Shown here: one piece after another, positions 23,600-32,297 of the stretch
How the letters are laid out: the number at the start of each line of letters is the position of its first letter
Numbering within the stretch: the first letter of the stretch is position 1
Source: Saccharothrix algeriensis
Lineage (GTDB): Bacteria > Actinomycetota > Actinomycetes > Mycobacteriales > Pseudonocardiaceae
NCBI RefSeq assembly: GCF_016907655.1
Contig: NZ_JAFBCL010000001.1
Span: 5,552,001-5,616,000 of the forward strand
DNA: 64,000 nucleotides
Direction: 5' to 3'
Notes under the pieces: generated by a model
Seen by the model: the letters and a program-made list of their open reading frames with translations, nothing else
Database searches by the model: none
Told to the model about the DNA's origin: nothing
Program-made: the position numbers and the translations under genes

Positions 23600-26500
23600 T
23601 CACACCTCCGTCCCGGTGCGCTCGGTGATGCCGGCCAGTTGCTGGTAGGAGCGCACCAGCTCGACCAGCTCCGGGCCGCGCGGGCGGCGGCCGGGCCGGA
23701 TGTCGGCGCTGAACGCCTTGACCTCCTGGATGTGCGCGCCGGGGTCCAGGACGATCGCCGACAGCTCGTTGACCGCGTCGCCGGTGCTCAGGCCGTTGGG
23801 GCCCCAGTGGTAGGGCAGGCCGATCTGCTCCAGCACCCGGCCCTGCACGGCCAGCGGCGTCATCCGGTCGGTGACCAGCACGCGCGCCTCGATCGCGTTG
23901 CGGGGGGTGACGATGGTGGCCCACCCGCCGTTGGCCAGGCCCTTCGCGGCGGCCAGGGCGGGGGAGACCTCGCAGAACAGCTCGGGTTGCAGCTCCGACA
24001 GGTAGGGCGTCCAGCGGGACATGCCGCCGGCGGTGAAGTGCTCGGTGAGCCGGTAGGTGGTGACCACGTACGGGAAGACCTCGCTGCCCGGCGCGTCGCC
24101 GTCGGGCGCGTAGCGGTTGTGCTCGTGCGGGTAGACCAGCCGCGCGGGGTTGCGCTGCTGGGCGTACAGCGCGTTGGGGAACGGCGAGTCCTGCGGCTCG
24201 TAGTGGGCGGGCATGGGGCCGTCGACGATGCCGGAGGGCACGTACAGCCACGCCTTGCCGTCGGACTGCATGATGAACGGGTCGATGCCGGACAGGGCGT
24301 CGACCCCGGTGGCCCCCGGCGCGGGCCGGTAGTCCGGCGGCTTGGTCCTCTCGAAGTCCGGCACGTCGTAGCCGGTCCACTCGCCGGCTTCGGCGTCCCA
24401 CCACACGAGCTTCTTGCGCTCGCTCCACGGCGTCCCGTCCGGGCGGGCGGAGGCGCGGTTGTAGAGGATGCGGCGGTTGGCGGGCCACGCCCACGCCCAC
24501 TCGGCGGCGATCCAGTCCTGCTCCTCGGCGGGTTTGCGGCGCGCGGCCTGGTTGACGCCGTCGGCGTAGACGCCGCAGTAGATCCAGCACCCGCACGCCG
24601 TGGAGCCGTCCGCCGCGAGCTGCGTGGAGGTGCTCAGCGGCACGCCGTCGGCGTCCCAGCCGTTGATCTCGGCCAGCACCGCCTCGGCGATCGGTTCGTC
24701 CAGCGGCCCCTCGGTGGGGTAGTCCCAGGTCAGGTCGAGGACCGGCCGGTCGCGCGGTTCGGTGGACCCGGCCAGCCGCTGCCGGATCAGGCGGCCCAGG
24801 TGGTACAGGAACCACAGGTCGCTGCGCGCGTCGCCCTTCGGGTCGACGGCCTGGTGGTGCCACTGGAGCATCCGGTTGGTGTTGGTGAAGCTGCCCGCCT
24901 TCTCGGTGTGCGCGGCGGCGGGGAAGAAGAAGACCTCCGTGCCGATCTCCTCGGTGCGCAGCTCGCCGGTGTCGATCTCGGGCCCGTCCTGCCACCAGGT
25001 GGCGCTCTCGGTCAGCGAGAAGTCGCGCACCACCAGCCACTCCAGGTTGGCCATGCCCAGCCGCTGCGCCTTGGCGTTGGCCGAGCCGACCGCGGGGTTC
25101 TCGCCCATCAGGAAGTAGCCCTTGCAGTTGCCGTCGATCTGCTCCAGCACGGTGTCGTAGGTGCTGTGGCTGCCGGTCAGCCGCGGCAGGTGGTCGAAGC
25201 AGAAGTCGTTCTCCGGCGTGGCCGCACCGCCCCACCACGCCTTGAGCAGGCTCACCACGTAGGTGTCCATGGCGGACCAGAAGCCCTTGCGCGCGGCGTC
25301 GGCGCGGATGAACGAGGCCAGGTCGTGCTGGTGGTGGGCGTAGGGCATCGGGATGTAGCCGGGCAGCAGGTTGAACAGCGTGGGGATGTCGCTGGAGCCC
25401 TGGATGCCGGCGTGCCCGCGCAGCGCCTGGATGCCGCCGCCGGGCCGCCCCATGTTGCCCAGCAGCAGTTGCAGCACGCAGGCCGCGCGGATCATCTGCG
25501 AGCCGGTGGTGTGCTGGGTCCAGCCCACGGCGTAGACGAACTCGCTGGTGCGCTCGGGCCCGGAGTTCTCGACCAGGAGGCGGCAGACCTCCAGGAACGC
25601 CTCCCGGGGGACGCCGCAGACGCGTTCGACCTCTTCGGGGGTGTAGCGGGCGTAGTGCCGCTTGAGGACCTGGAACACGCAGCGCGGGTGCTGCAGCGTC
25701 TCGTCGCGCCGCGGCTCGCCCTCCATCGCCGTGCCGCCCGAACCGTGCGTCTCGCCGCGCCCGCTGGCCCGCACCTGCCCGGTGTCGCCGGCGGTGTGCT
25801 CGTGCTCCCCGCCGTCCGGGTCGTCGGGTGCGCCGTCGCGCTGCCCCGACGCCGGGGCGACGTCGACGCCCTCGTAGGCCCACGTGTCGAACGAGTAGTG
25901 GCGGCTGTCCGGGTCGAACCCGGAGAACAGGCCGTCGAGGTCCTCGGTGTCGCGGAAGTCCTCGGACACGATCGTGGCCGCGTTGGTGTAGTGCACGACG
26001 AACTCGTGGAAGTGGGAGCCCGTGCTCAGCACGTGGTTGATGATGCCGCCGAGGAACGCGATGTCCGTGCCCGCCCGGATCGGCACGTGCAGGTCCGCCA
26101 GAGCGCTCGTCCGGGTGAACCTGGGGTCCACGTGGATGACCTTCGCGCCCCGCGCCTTGGCCTCCGTCACCCACTGGAACCCGACCGGGTGGCACTCGGC
26201 GAAGTTCGACCCCTCGATGAGGATGCAGTCCGAGTGCTGGAGGTCCTGCAGGAACGTCGTCGCGCCGCCGCGCCCGAACGACGTGCCCAGGCCGACCACG
26301 GTCGAGCTGTGGCACACGCGGGCCTGGTTCTCCACCTGCACCACGCCCAGCGCCGTGAACAGCTTCTTGATCAGGTAGTTCTCCTCGTTGTCCAGCGTGG
26401 CCCCGCCCAGGCTCGCGATGCCCATGGTGCGGTTGACCCGGTAGCCGCCGTGCTCGTCCTGCCAGGTCTCCCGGCGGGTGCGCAGGACCCGCTCCACGAC

Positions 26501-26878
26501 CATCCGCAGCGCGGTGTCCAGGTCCAGCTCGCGCCACCCGGTGCCGTAGGGCGGCCGGTAGAGCACCTTGTGCCGGCGGTTGGAGCCGGTGGTGAGCTGG
26601 AGGGTCGCCGAGCCCTTCGGGCACAGCCGGCCGCGGCTGACCGGCGAGTCCGGGTCGCCCTCGACCTGCACCACCTCGTCGCCGCGGACGTAGACGTCCT
26701 GGCCGCAGCCCACCGCGCAGTACGGGCAGACCGACTTGACCACCCGGTCGGCCGCCGCGGTGCGGGCGCGCAGCGCGGCGCTGCGGCGCGACTTCGCCGC
26801 GGCGGCCCGGCCGGCCGGGTCCCCACCGGTCAGCTGCCGGTACACCGGCCAGGAGCGCAGCCACTCGCGCGGGTCCAT
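23600..26878 (-). CDS. Formate dehydrogenase catalytic subunit, Cys type, Mo/W-bis-MGD
   Basis: 1092 aa. An N-terminal [4Fe-4S] site is formed by C51, C54, C58 and C86 (CPYCAVGC, then LCPKGS). The active-site segment ENQARVCHSST places C189 and H190 where FDH-N enzymes carry selenocysteine and His, so this is the Cys form. The pterin-binding domains and the C-terminal MopB cap follow. Residues about 342-396 form a hydrophilic insert rich in Gly, Asp, Glu and His, not part of the family core as far as I can see. No Tat signal is visible, so the enzyme probably faces the cytoplasm. It oxidises formate to CO2. Its stop overlaps the next start. Confidence 0.9.
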   Translation of the reverse strand: MDPREWLRSWPVYRQLTGGDPAGRAAAAKSRRSAALRARTAAADRVVKSVCPYCAVGCGQDVYVRGDEVVQVEGDPDSPVSRGRLCPKGSATLQLTTGSNRRHKVLYRPPYGTGWRELDLDTALRMVVERVLRTRRETWQDEHGGYRVNRTMGIASLGGATLDNEENYLIKKLFTALGVVQVENQARVCHSSTVVGLGTSFGRGGATTFLQDLQHSDCILIEGSNFAECHPVGFQWVTEAKARGAKVIHVDPRFTRTSALADLHVPIRAGTDIAFLGGIINHVLSTGSHFHEFVVHYTNAATIVSEDFRDTEDLDGLFSGFDPDSRHYSFDTWAYEGVDVAPASGQRDGAPDDPDGGEHEHTAGDTGQVRASGRGETHGSGGTAMEGEPRRDETLQHPRCVFQVLKRHYARYTPEEVERVCGVPREAFLEVCRLLVENSGPERTSEFVYAVGWTQHTTGSQMIRAACVLQLLLGNMGRPGGGIQALRGHAGIQGSSDIPTLFNLLPGYIPMPYAHHQHDLASFIRADAARKGFWSAMDTYVVSLLKAWWGGAATPENDFCFDHLPRLTGSHSTYDTVLEQIDGNCKGYFLMGENPAVGSANAKAQRLGMANLEWLVVRDFSLTESATWWQDGPEIDTGELRTEEIGTEVFFFPAAAHTEKAGSFTNTNRMLQWHHQAVDPKGDARSDLWFLYHLGRLIRQRLAGSTEPRDRPVLDLTWDYPTEGPLDEPIAEAVLAEINGWDADGVPLSTSTQLAADGSTACGCWIYCGVYADGVNQAARRKPAEEQDWIAAEWAWAWPANRRILYNRASARPDGTPWSERKKLVWWDAEAGEWTGYDVPDFERTKPPDYRPAPGATGVDALSGIDPFIMQSDGKAWLYVPSGIVDGPMPAHYEPQDSPFPNALYAQQRNPARLVYPHEHNRYAPDGDAPGSEVFPYVVTTYRLTEHFTAGGMSRWTPYLSELQPELFCEVSPALAAAKGLANGGWATIVTPRNAIEARVLVTDRMTPLAVQGRVLEQIGLPYHWGPNGLSTGDAVNELSAIVLDPGAHIQEVKAFSADIRPGRRPRGPELVELVRSYQQLAGITERTGTEV

Positions 26879-26888
26879 CGCCGACCCC

Positions 26889-27191
26889 CTACCGCGCGCC
26901 TCGGCGCGCCGACCGCATCTGCTCGTCGGCGTGCGCGCGCCCGCGCACCCAGGCGAGCACGTCGGGCCGCTCGGTGGGGTTGTCCACGCGGTCCAGGACC
27001 AGGCGCTGACTGCCCGCGCCGGCGTAACCGGGGCGCCGCTGGCGCTCCCCGGTCACCGCGTCGCTGTTGTCGGCGGGGATGCCGGTGGCGATCAGGTGCG
27101 CGAGGCCGGGCGGGATGCCCAGCCGCCGCGACACCTCGTCGTAGTCGCAGCCCCGGTCGATCAGCTCCAGCACGGTCCGCTTGCTCGGCAC
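26889..27191 (-). CDS. 100-aa HTH-like protein at the head of the fdh operon
   Basis: A GTG at 27191 with GGAGGG four bases upstream starts 100 codons. The first 40 residues (SKRTVLELIDRGCDYDEVSRRLGIPPGLAH) look like a small helix-turn-helix, followed by a linker with ERQRRPGYAGAGSQRLV and an Arg-rich tail. It ends 10 bases before the catalytic subunit start, so the two are very probably one transcript. I cannot name it. It may be an accessory or assembly protein, or a regulator of the operon. Confidence 0.72.
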   Translation of the reverse strand: MPSKRTVLELIDRGCDYDEVSRRLGIPPGLAHLIATGIPADNSDAVTGERQRRPGYAGAGSQRLVLDRVDNPTERPDVLAWVRGRAHADEQMRSARRGAR

Positions 27192-27464
27192 GGCACCCTC
27201 CCGGCGTCTCGCCCCCGGGACCACCCTGAGCCGGCCCACCGGAACCCGCCACCGCGCGGGCCGCGGCCGGGCGGCGGCCGTCGTCCGTTCGTGGCAGGGA
27301 CGGGGTTCCCGCGCTGGAGGGGCACGTGCGGATGTCACCTCTTCGGGTTGTCCTGCGGCACGCGGGCGCGGCGCGGGTCCCGTTTGGCCCGCGGGGGTGC
27401 GGGTAGCCGGGGCTCGACGCGGCGCGGGGCCGCGTCGGACCCGGCGCCGAGGTCTGGAGGGACG

Positions 27465-27665
27465 ATGTCCGCGACCGCCCGAGACGACGTGCAGCGCTGC
27501 CTGGAGGGGGTGGGCTTCCCGGCGAGCAGGGACGACCTGCTCGACGCCGCCATCCGCAGGGGCGACCCCACCGCCGTGCAGGCCCTGCGGGAGATCCCGG
27601 AAGCCGAGTACGCGAGCCTGGCCGACGTGGTCCGCGCGGTCGCGCCCGACGGGCCGGGGCGCTGA
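27465..27665 (+). CDS. DUF2795-domain protein
   Basis: 66 aa. The chain (VQRCLEGVGFPASRDDLLDAA, then VQALREIPEAEYASLADVV) matches the small DUF2795 family, found widely in actinomycetes with no known function; the pattern of a short helix, an FPAS turn and a closing helix is characteristic. GGAGGG lies a few bases before the ATG. It is divergent from the fdh operon with about 270 bp between, and a hairpin follows its stop. Confidence 0.8.
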   Translation: MSATARDDVQRCLEGVGFPASRDDLLDAAIRRGDPTAVQALREIPEAEYASLADVVRAVAPDGPGR

Positions 27666-27676
27666 GGGCCGCGCCG

Positions 27677-27715
27677 GGCCGGCCGCCCGCGCCCGGTGGG
27701 CGGGCGGGGCCGGCC
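27677..27715. terminator. Bidirectional GC-rich stem-loop
   Basis: GGCCGGCC at 27677-27684 pairs with GGCCGGCC at about 27708-27715, and GCCCGC pairs with GCGGGC inside it, leaving a loop around CGGTG. It lies between the DUF2795 gene and the convergent VWA gene, so it can serve both. Confidence 0.5.
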
Positions 27716-27742
27716 GGCGGGTGACCGGCGCGGCCCACCCCC

Positions 27743-27820
27743 AGCGGCCGTCCTCGGCGGTCCTCCTCGGCGGTCCTCCTCAGCGGCCCTCCTGGGCGGT
27801 CCTCCTCAGCGGACCTCCGA
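27743..27820. repeat. 13-bp tandem repeat spanning the VWA stop codon
   Basis: Six copies of a 13-bp unit with the consensus GGCGGTCCTCCTC run from 27743 to 27820 (two copies are identical, others differ at one to four bases). The VWA gene ends inside it: its TGA is the complement of TCA at 27806-27808. The same CTCAGCGG junction occurs two units earlier. Confidence 0.85.
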
Positions 27821-29239
27821 CGCCCACACCACGCCCACCCGCACCTCCTGGCCGGCCAGGTCGGGCGGCGAGGACAGCAGGACCTCCCACCGGCCGGCCA
27901 GGGGGCGCTCCACGCGGAGCACGTCGAGCAGGTCGGGCTCCTCCGGGCGCCGCACCCGCCCGGCCGGGTCGACCAGGGCCGCGGACACCCGCCGGTCGTC
28001 CCGGAGCACGACGACCGCCACCGCGACGGCGCCGTCCGGGACCGCGACGGGCAGCCGCACCCCCTCCGGGCCGAGCCGGGCGCGCTGCAGCCCCTGCTGC
28101 CCGTCGGCGCACCGCCCGGCGGCGATCACCGACGCCACCGCGTCGACCAGGTCGTCGGCGCCGGGGACGACGGCGGCGCGCGCCGGGCGGCACGCCTCGC
28201 CGGCCCCGCCCGCCGCGTACCGGTCCAGGGTGGCCCGGTCCGCCGCGCCGAACCCGACCGGCCGGATCCGGACGCCCCGCTCCCGCGCGGCGGCCAGCGC
28301 CGCGTCGAGCCGCCCGGCGTCGTCGGAGCCCGCGCCCGCGCTGCCGGTGAGCAGGTAGAGCAGCCTGAGCCGGTCGTCCCCGGCCGGCTCGAACCGGGTG
28401 AGCGCGTGCGCCAGCGCCGACCCGTGGTCGGTCCCGCCCCCGCCGGCGGCGGGGCGCAGGCCGGCCAGGCAGTCGCGCAGCGCCCGCGCGGCCCCGGCCG
28501 GCTCCAGCCGCGGGCACACCTCGGCCAGGCCCGGCGCGCCGCCGAACCCGGCGACCGAGAGGGTGGACCGGGGTGACAGCTCGGAGGCCGCGATCAGCTC
28601 CACCGCCTGCCGCTCGCGGGCCAGCTCCGCCGGGCCGAGGCCGGCCGACGCGTCCACCAGCACCACGACGTCGGCGGGCGCGGCGACGACCCCGGGCGGT
28701 GGGGGGGACAGGTGCACGGCGGCCGGCAGCAGCGGCACGACCGCCGCGAGGGCGGTTGCCAACCCGGCCGCGACCACGGCGACCAGGACGCCGAACCGCC
28801 ACCGGCTCACGCGCGCGTCGACGCCCGGCCGGAGCCGCACGGCGCCGTGCGGGGTCTCCCGTCCGGGAACCACGCCGCGCTGCTCGTCCAGCAGGCCCGT
28901 CACGCCGGACCCGACGAGCGCCCGCCCGGCCTCGGCACGGGGTCGCGCCGCCGGTCGCGCGCCGAACCCGGCGCCCCCGGTCGTCGGCGGGGACTTCCCC
29001 ACGGGCACGGCGAGGAGGAAGGCCGGTCCCGCCGACGCCCGCACCGCCGCGGACCGCATCGCCCCGGTCGTCGGCGGCGCGGGTGGCGGGGGTCCGACCG
29101 GTCCGGGCAGCCCGGCCAGCGCCGCGAGGTAGCGGTGGCCGAAGCGCGCGGACCGGGGGGCGGGGCCCCGCCGACCGGCAGGGTGGCTGCCGGTCAGCGC
29201 GGCCCAGTAACGGGCGGTGAAAGAGGTGCGCCCGGTCAT
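27806..29239 (-). CDS. Membrane-anchored von Willebrand factor A-domain protein
   Basis: 477 aa. Residues 1-145 are a Pro/Ala/Arg-rich, probably disordered cytoplasmic region. One membrane helix follows (FGVLVAVVAAGLATALAAVV, about 150-175). Then comes a VWA domain beginning ADVVVLVDASAGLGP; the MIDAS motif DxSxS reads DASAG, with Gly in the last place, and the distal Thr is in GGTDHGSALAHAL. The C-terminal 120 residues form a beta-rich domain (LRLPVAVPDGAVAVAVVVL). VWA domains bind protein partners through a metal. Its ATG overlaps the stop of the upstream membrane gene (ATGA), so they are coupled. Confidence 0.78.
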   Translation of the reverse strand: MTGRTSFTARYWAALTGSHPAGRRGPAPRSARFGHRYLAALAGLPGPVGPPPPAPPTTGAMRSAAVRASAGPAFLLAVPVGKSPPTTGGAGFGARPAARPRAEAGRALVGSGVTGLLDEQRGVVPGRETPHGAVRLRPGVDARVSRWRFGVLVAVVAAGLATALAAVVPLLPAAVHLSPPPPGVVAAPADVVVLVDASAGLGPAELARERQAVELIAASELSPRSTLSVAGFGGAPGLAEVCPRLEPAGAARALRDCLAGLRPAAGGGGTDHGSALAHALTRFEPAGDDRLRLLYLLTGSAGAGSDDAGRLDAALAAARERGVRIRPVGFGAADRATLDRYAAGGAGEACRPARAAVVPGADDLVDAVASVIAAGRCADGQQGLQRARLGPEGVRLPVAVPDGAVAVAVVVLRDDRRVSAALVDPAGRVRRPEEPDLLDVLRVERPLAGRWEVLLSSPPDLAGQEVRVGVVWASEVR

Positions 29240-29676
29240 CGGACGGCCTCCGAACCCTCGACGAGCGGTCGTGGCGCCGCCCGCGCCGGGGCGGCGGCCC
29301 CGTTCACCGCGGACCCGGCCGGTTCCGCCGGCCGGGCCCCGTCGTCCTGCCGGATCGCCTGGCGAGCCGACTGGAACGACCCCAACTGCTGCAGGACCGC
29401 CGGCGCGGACGCGCCGACGGCGATCGCCGCCGCTATCCCGGCGAGCTGGTCGTGGAACACCGCCCCGGCGGCGGCGCCGAGGACGAGCCGGGTGATGCCC
29501 GCCGCCACCCGGGCGGGCACGTCGACGAACCTGCGGAAGGGCGGCAGCGCGGTCCCGCTGCGCGCCCGCTTCTGCTCACGAGCCTCCTGCCATGCCTGTA
29601 CCTGCGCGAATACCGTGATGGCCTCGACCAGTGCTCCGCCCGCCGCACCCAGCGAGATGGCGGTCAGCAAATCCAT
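29236..29676 (-). CDS. Small membrane protein coupled to the VWA gene, unknown
   Basis: 146 aa with two or three hydrophobic stretches (LLTAISLGAAGGALVEAITVFAQ near the start; VAAGITRLVLGAAAGAVF and LAGIAAAIAVGASAPAVL in the middle) and a Pro/Ala-rich tail. The ATG at 29676 opens with MDLLTAISLG; an in-frame start 13 codons earlier has no ribosome site. I do not recognise the family. The four-base overlap with the VWA gene implies a complex or a shared pathway, probably at the membrane. Confidence 0.65.
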   Translation of the reverse strand: MDLLTAISLGAAGGALVEAITVFAQVQAWQEAREQKRARSGTALPPFRRFVDVPARVAAGITRLVLGAAAGAVFHDQLAGIAAAIAVGASAPAVLQQLGSFQSARQAIRQDDGARPAEPAGSAVNGAAAPARAAPRPLVEGSEAVR

Positions 29677-29916
29677 CCGATCCCCGCTCCCGTTCACCGG
29701 AGTCGACCCGGTCACCGATCAGGTCGCCCGCGGGCGGGGGTTCGTGTCGCCGCCGGCGGGAATATCACGCGTTCGAGTGAGGAACCCGAAGGGGACCACC
29801 GGTCGGCGCACCGGGTTCGCGAAAACCCTTCGCACCGCGGTCGGGGCGGTGGCGGCCTCGCCGGCGGTGCGGTCGCGACGGGCCTTCGGGACCTTCGCCC
29901 GCCTCGCGGCCTCGAC

Positions 29917-30008
29917 TAGGGTGGGCGCGTTCGCGACTGGCGTGACGAGGGTGGAACCGACCACCGGGGAGCGACGAGCCGGCCTGCACCGCGCGCCTGG
30001 GTGCCCGG
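29917..30008 (+). ncRNA. ZTP (pfl) riboswitch controlling glyA
   Basis: The leader contains the conserved blocks of the pfl motif in order: CGCGACTGGCGTGACGAGG at about 29932-29950, ACCACCGGGGAGCGAC at about 29960-29975, and GCGCGCCTGGGTGCCC at about 29990-30005. This motif binds the purine intermediates ZTP/ZMP and turns on folate and one-carbon genes when 10-formyl-THF is low; glyA is a known target class. The -10 box TAGGGT at 29917-29922 puts transcription start just before the aptamer. The glyA ribosome site (TTGGAGG, 30014-30020) is only a few bases after the aptamer, suggesting translational control. Confidence 0.88.
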
Positions 30009-30025
30009 CGTCGTTGGAGGCTGTC

Positions 30026-31282
30026 GTGCACCAACCCCCGGTTCCCGCGCTGTCGGCGGCCGACCCCGTGATCGCCCGGCTGGTCGAGGCCGAGGCGCGT
30101 CGGCAGTTCGAGAAGATCCGGCTCATCGCCTCGGAGAACTACGTGTCGCGGGCCGTGCTGGAGGCCACCGGCACGGTGCTGACCAACAAGTACTCCGAGG
30201 GCTACCCGGGCCGCCGCTACTACGAGGGGCAGCAGGCCGTCGACCCGGTCGAGGCGCTGGCCGTCGAGCGCGCCCGCGACCTGTTCGGCGTCGACCACGC
30301 CAACGTGCAGCCCTACTCCGGATCGCCGGCGAACCTGGCCGTGTACCTGGCCTTCCTCCAGCCCGGCGACACCGTGATGGGCATGGCGCTGCCGATGGGC
30401 GGCCACCTCACGCACGGCTGGGGCGTCTCGGTGACCGGCAAGTGGTTCCGCGGCGCGCAGTACGGCGTGCGCGCGGACACCGGCCGCGTGGACCTGGACG
30501 AGGTGCGCGACCTGGCGCTGCGCGAGCGCCCCAAGGTGATCTTCTGCGGCGGCACCGCCATCCCGCGCACCATCGACTTCCCGGCGTTCGCGGAGATCGC
30601 GCGCGAGGTGGGCGCCCTGCTGGTCGCCGACGTCGCGCACATCGCGGGCCTGATCGCGGGCGGCGCGCACCCGTCGCCGGTCGGCCACGCCCCGGTCATC
30701 ACCACCACGACCCACAAGACCCTGCGCGGCCCGCGGGGCGCGATGGTCCTCACCGACGCCGAGCACGCCAAGGCGATCGACAAGGCCGTCTTCCCCGGCC
30801 TGCAGGGCGGGCCGCACAACCACACCACGGCCGCCATCGCGGTGGCCCTGGGCGAGGCGTCCACGCAGTCCTTCCGGGACTACGCGCACGGCGTCGTGGC
30901 GAACGCGCAGGCGCTCGCGGCGGCGTTGGCGCAGCGCGGCTTCGACCTGGTGTCCGGCGGCACGGACAACCACCTGGTCCTGGTCGACCTGACCGGCAAG
31001 GGCATCGGCGGGAAGCCGGCGGCCAGGGCCCTGGACCGGGCGGGCATCGAGACCAACTACAACACCGTGCCCTACGACCCGCGCAAGCCGTTCGACCCCT
31101 CCGGCCTCCGCCTGGGCACGGCCGCGGTCACGACGCGCGGCCTGGGCCCGGACCGGATGCCGCAGCTCGCGGCGTGGATCGACGCGGCCGTGCGGGCGGC
31201 CGGGGACGACGCGGTGCTGGACCGCATCGCCGCCGAGGTGGCGGAGCTGATGGCCGCCCACCCGATGCCGGGCTGGGCGTAG
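30026..31282 (+). CDS. glyA: Serine hydroxymethyltransferase
   Basis: 418 aa, cytoplasmic, PLP-dependent; converts serine and THF to glycine and 5,10-methylene-THF. The family is plain from RLIASENYVSRAVLEA, NKYSEGYPGRRYYEGQQ, the PLP-lysine motif TTTTHKTLRGPRGAM and FPGLQGGPHNHT. Length is normal. The GTG at 30026 has TTGGAGG five bases upstream, immediately after the ZTP riboswitch, which implies induction when one-carbon supply fails. Actinomycetes often carry more than one glyA; this may be the regulated copy. Confidence 0.96.
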   Translation: MHQPPVPALSAADPVIARLVEAEARRQFEKIRLIASENYVSRAVLEATGTVLTNKYSEGYPGRRYYEGQQAVDPVEALAVERARDLFGVDHANVQPYSGSPANLAVYLAFLQPGDTVMGMALPMGGHLTHGWGVSVTGKWFRGAQYGVRADTGRVDLDEVRDLALRERPKVIFCGGTAIPRTIDFPAFAEIAREVGALLVADVAHIAGLIAGGAHPSPVGHAPVITTTTHKTLRGPRGAMVLTDAEHAKAIDKAVFPGLQGGPHNHTTAAIAVALGEASTQSFRDYAHGVVANAQALAAALAQRGFDLVSGGTDNHLVLVDLTGKGIGGKPAARALDRAGIETNYNTVPYDPRKPFDPSGLRLGTAAVTTRGLGPDRMPQLAAWIDAAVRAAGDDAVLDRIAAEVAELMAAHPMPGWA

Positions 31283-31623
31283 GGGCCGCCGGCGGGTCGC
31301 CGGGCCGGTTCCGGTGCGACCGGGGCCGGGCCGGCTCGGCGGCGCGGGACCGCGCGGGCGGCGGTCCCGGTCCGGTCCGCGGTGGGCCCGCGGCCCGGGG
31401 TCGTGCCGGGCGCCCCGCCCCGCGCCCCCGTCGCTCCGGGCCTCCCGGCCCTCCGGACGTGCTTCGGCCCCGGACGCGCTCCGGCCCCCGGACGCGCCCC
31501 GGCCGCCGTGCTCAGCGCCTGGCCGGCGGCTCACCCTCGGTCAGCGCCCCGGTCACCGGAGCGGGTCGGCCGGCGGCACGGGCGGGGGAGAGCTGGATCA
31601 CAAAGGGTGCGCAGGTTGTAAAT
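31283..31623. repeat. Intergenic region with a 17-bp tandem repeat
   Basis: No gene is supported between glyA and the TetR gene. At 31451-31502 there are three adjacent copies of a 17-bp unit (CTCCGGACGTGCTTCGG, CCCCGGACGCGCTCCGG, and, after one extra C, CCCCGGACGCGCCCCGG). The part next to glyA is GC-rich with several overlapping weak hairpins that could terminate transcription. Confidence 0.6.
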
Positions 31624-31653
31624 TTGCAGTGACTGCACTTTTATTCGTACGCT
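31624..31653 (+). promoter_or_regulatory. Leaderless promoter with TetR operator
   Basis: TTGCAG at 31624-31629 and TACGCT at 31648-31653 are spaced by 18 bases and would start transcription at or next to the GTG at 31660, so the mRNA is probably leaderless; no ribosome site is visible. The perfect palindrome TGCAGTGACTGCA (31625-31637) overlaps the -35, as expected for autorepression by the TetR protein it drives. The region is markedly AT-rich. Confidence 0.6.
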
Positions 31654-31659
31654 GAACGA

Positions 31660-32268
31660 GTGAACAGCGAGCCCGGTCTGCGTGATCGGAAGAAGCAGCG
31701 GACGCGGTCGGCGCTGAACCGGTCCGCGCTCGTGCTCGCTGCCGAACGCGGTCTGGACCACGTGACCGTCGAGGACATCAGCACGGCCGCCGGGGTCTCC
31801 CCGCGCACGTTCTTCAACTACTTCACCAGCAAGGAGGAGGCCGTCGTCGGCCCGGACCCCGAGACCGGCCCGCGGATCCGGCGCCGGGTCCTGGAGCAGC
31901 CCGCGCACCTGGGCGCGGCCGAGGCGCTCAAGGCCGCGATGCTCGCCGAGCTGGCCGAGGAGCTGGCCGAGGACCGGGAGTTCTGGTTGCTGCGCATGAA
32001 GGTCGTGCAGCAGCACCCCGTGCTGCTGGCCCGGCTGTTCGCGGGCGGCGAGGAGGCCGAGCGCCAGGTCGTCGCGGGCATCGCCGAGCGCGTCGGGCTG
32101 CCGCCGGACGACCTCTACCCGATGCTGCTGGCCGCCGCCGCGAGCGCCGCGGGCCGCGTGGCCTTCGCCCAGTGGGCCGAGCCGGACGGCCTGCGCCCGC
32201 TGGAAGCCCTGTTCGGGGACGCCATGGACCTGCTGTCCGCGGGTCTGGCGAACCCGCCCGGAGCGTAA
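31660..32268 (+). CDS. TetR-family repressor
   Basis: 202 aa. The DNA-binding domain is complete: RKKQRTRSALNRSALVLAAERG, TVEDISTAAGVSPRTFFNYFTSKEEAV. The ligand-binding half is helical and diverged. It lies 29 bp before a DHA2 exporter gene on the same strand, and a second TetR gene follows the exporter. The simplest reading is a local repressor of the pump. The GTG start has no ribosome site and fits leaderless translation from the promoter at 31624-31653. Confidence 0.9.
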   Translation: MNSEPGLRDRKKQRTRSALNRSALVLAAERGLDHVTVEDISTAAGVSPRTFFNYFTSKEEAVVGPDPETGPRIRRRVLEQPAHLGAAEALKAAMLAELAEELAEDREFWLLRMKVVQQHPVLLARLFAGGEEAERQVVAGIAERVGLPPDDLYPMLLAAAASAAGRVAFAQWAEPDGLRPLEALFGDAMDLLSAGLANPPGA

Positions 32269-32297
32269 CCGAACCACCACACACAAAGGGGGGAACG

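Noticed and set aside
27806..29676. A MoxR-VWA chaperone module
   Set aside because: No MoxR-type AAA ATPase gene is present on either side.
31283..31623. A small gene between glyA and the TetR gene
   Set aside because: The open frames are Arg/Pro/Gly-rich, change composition with the tandem repeat, and have no start signals.
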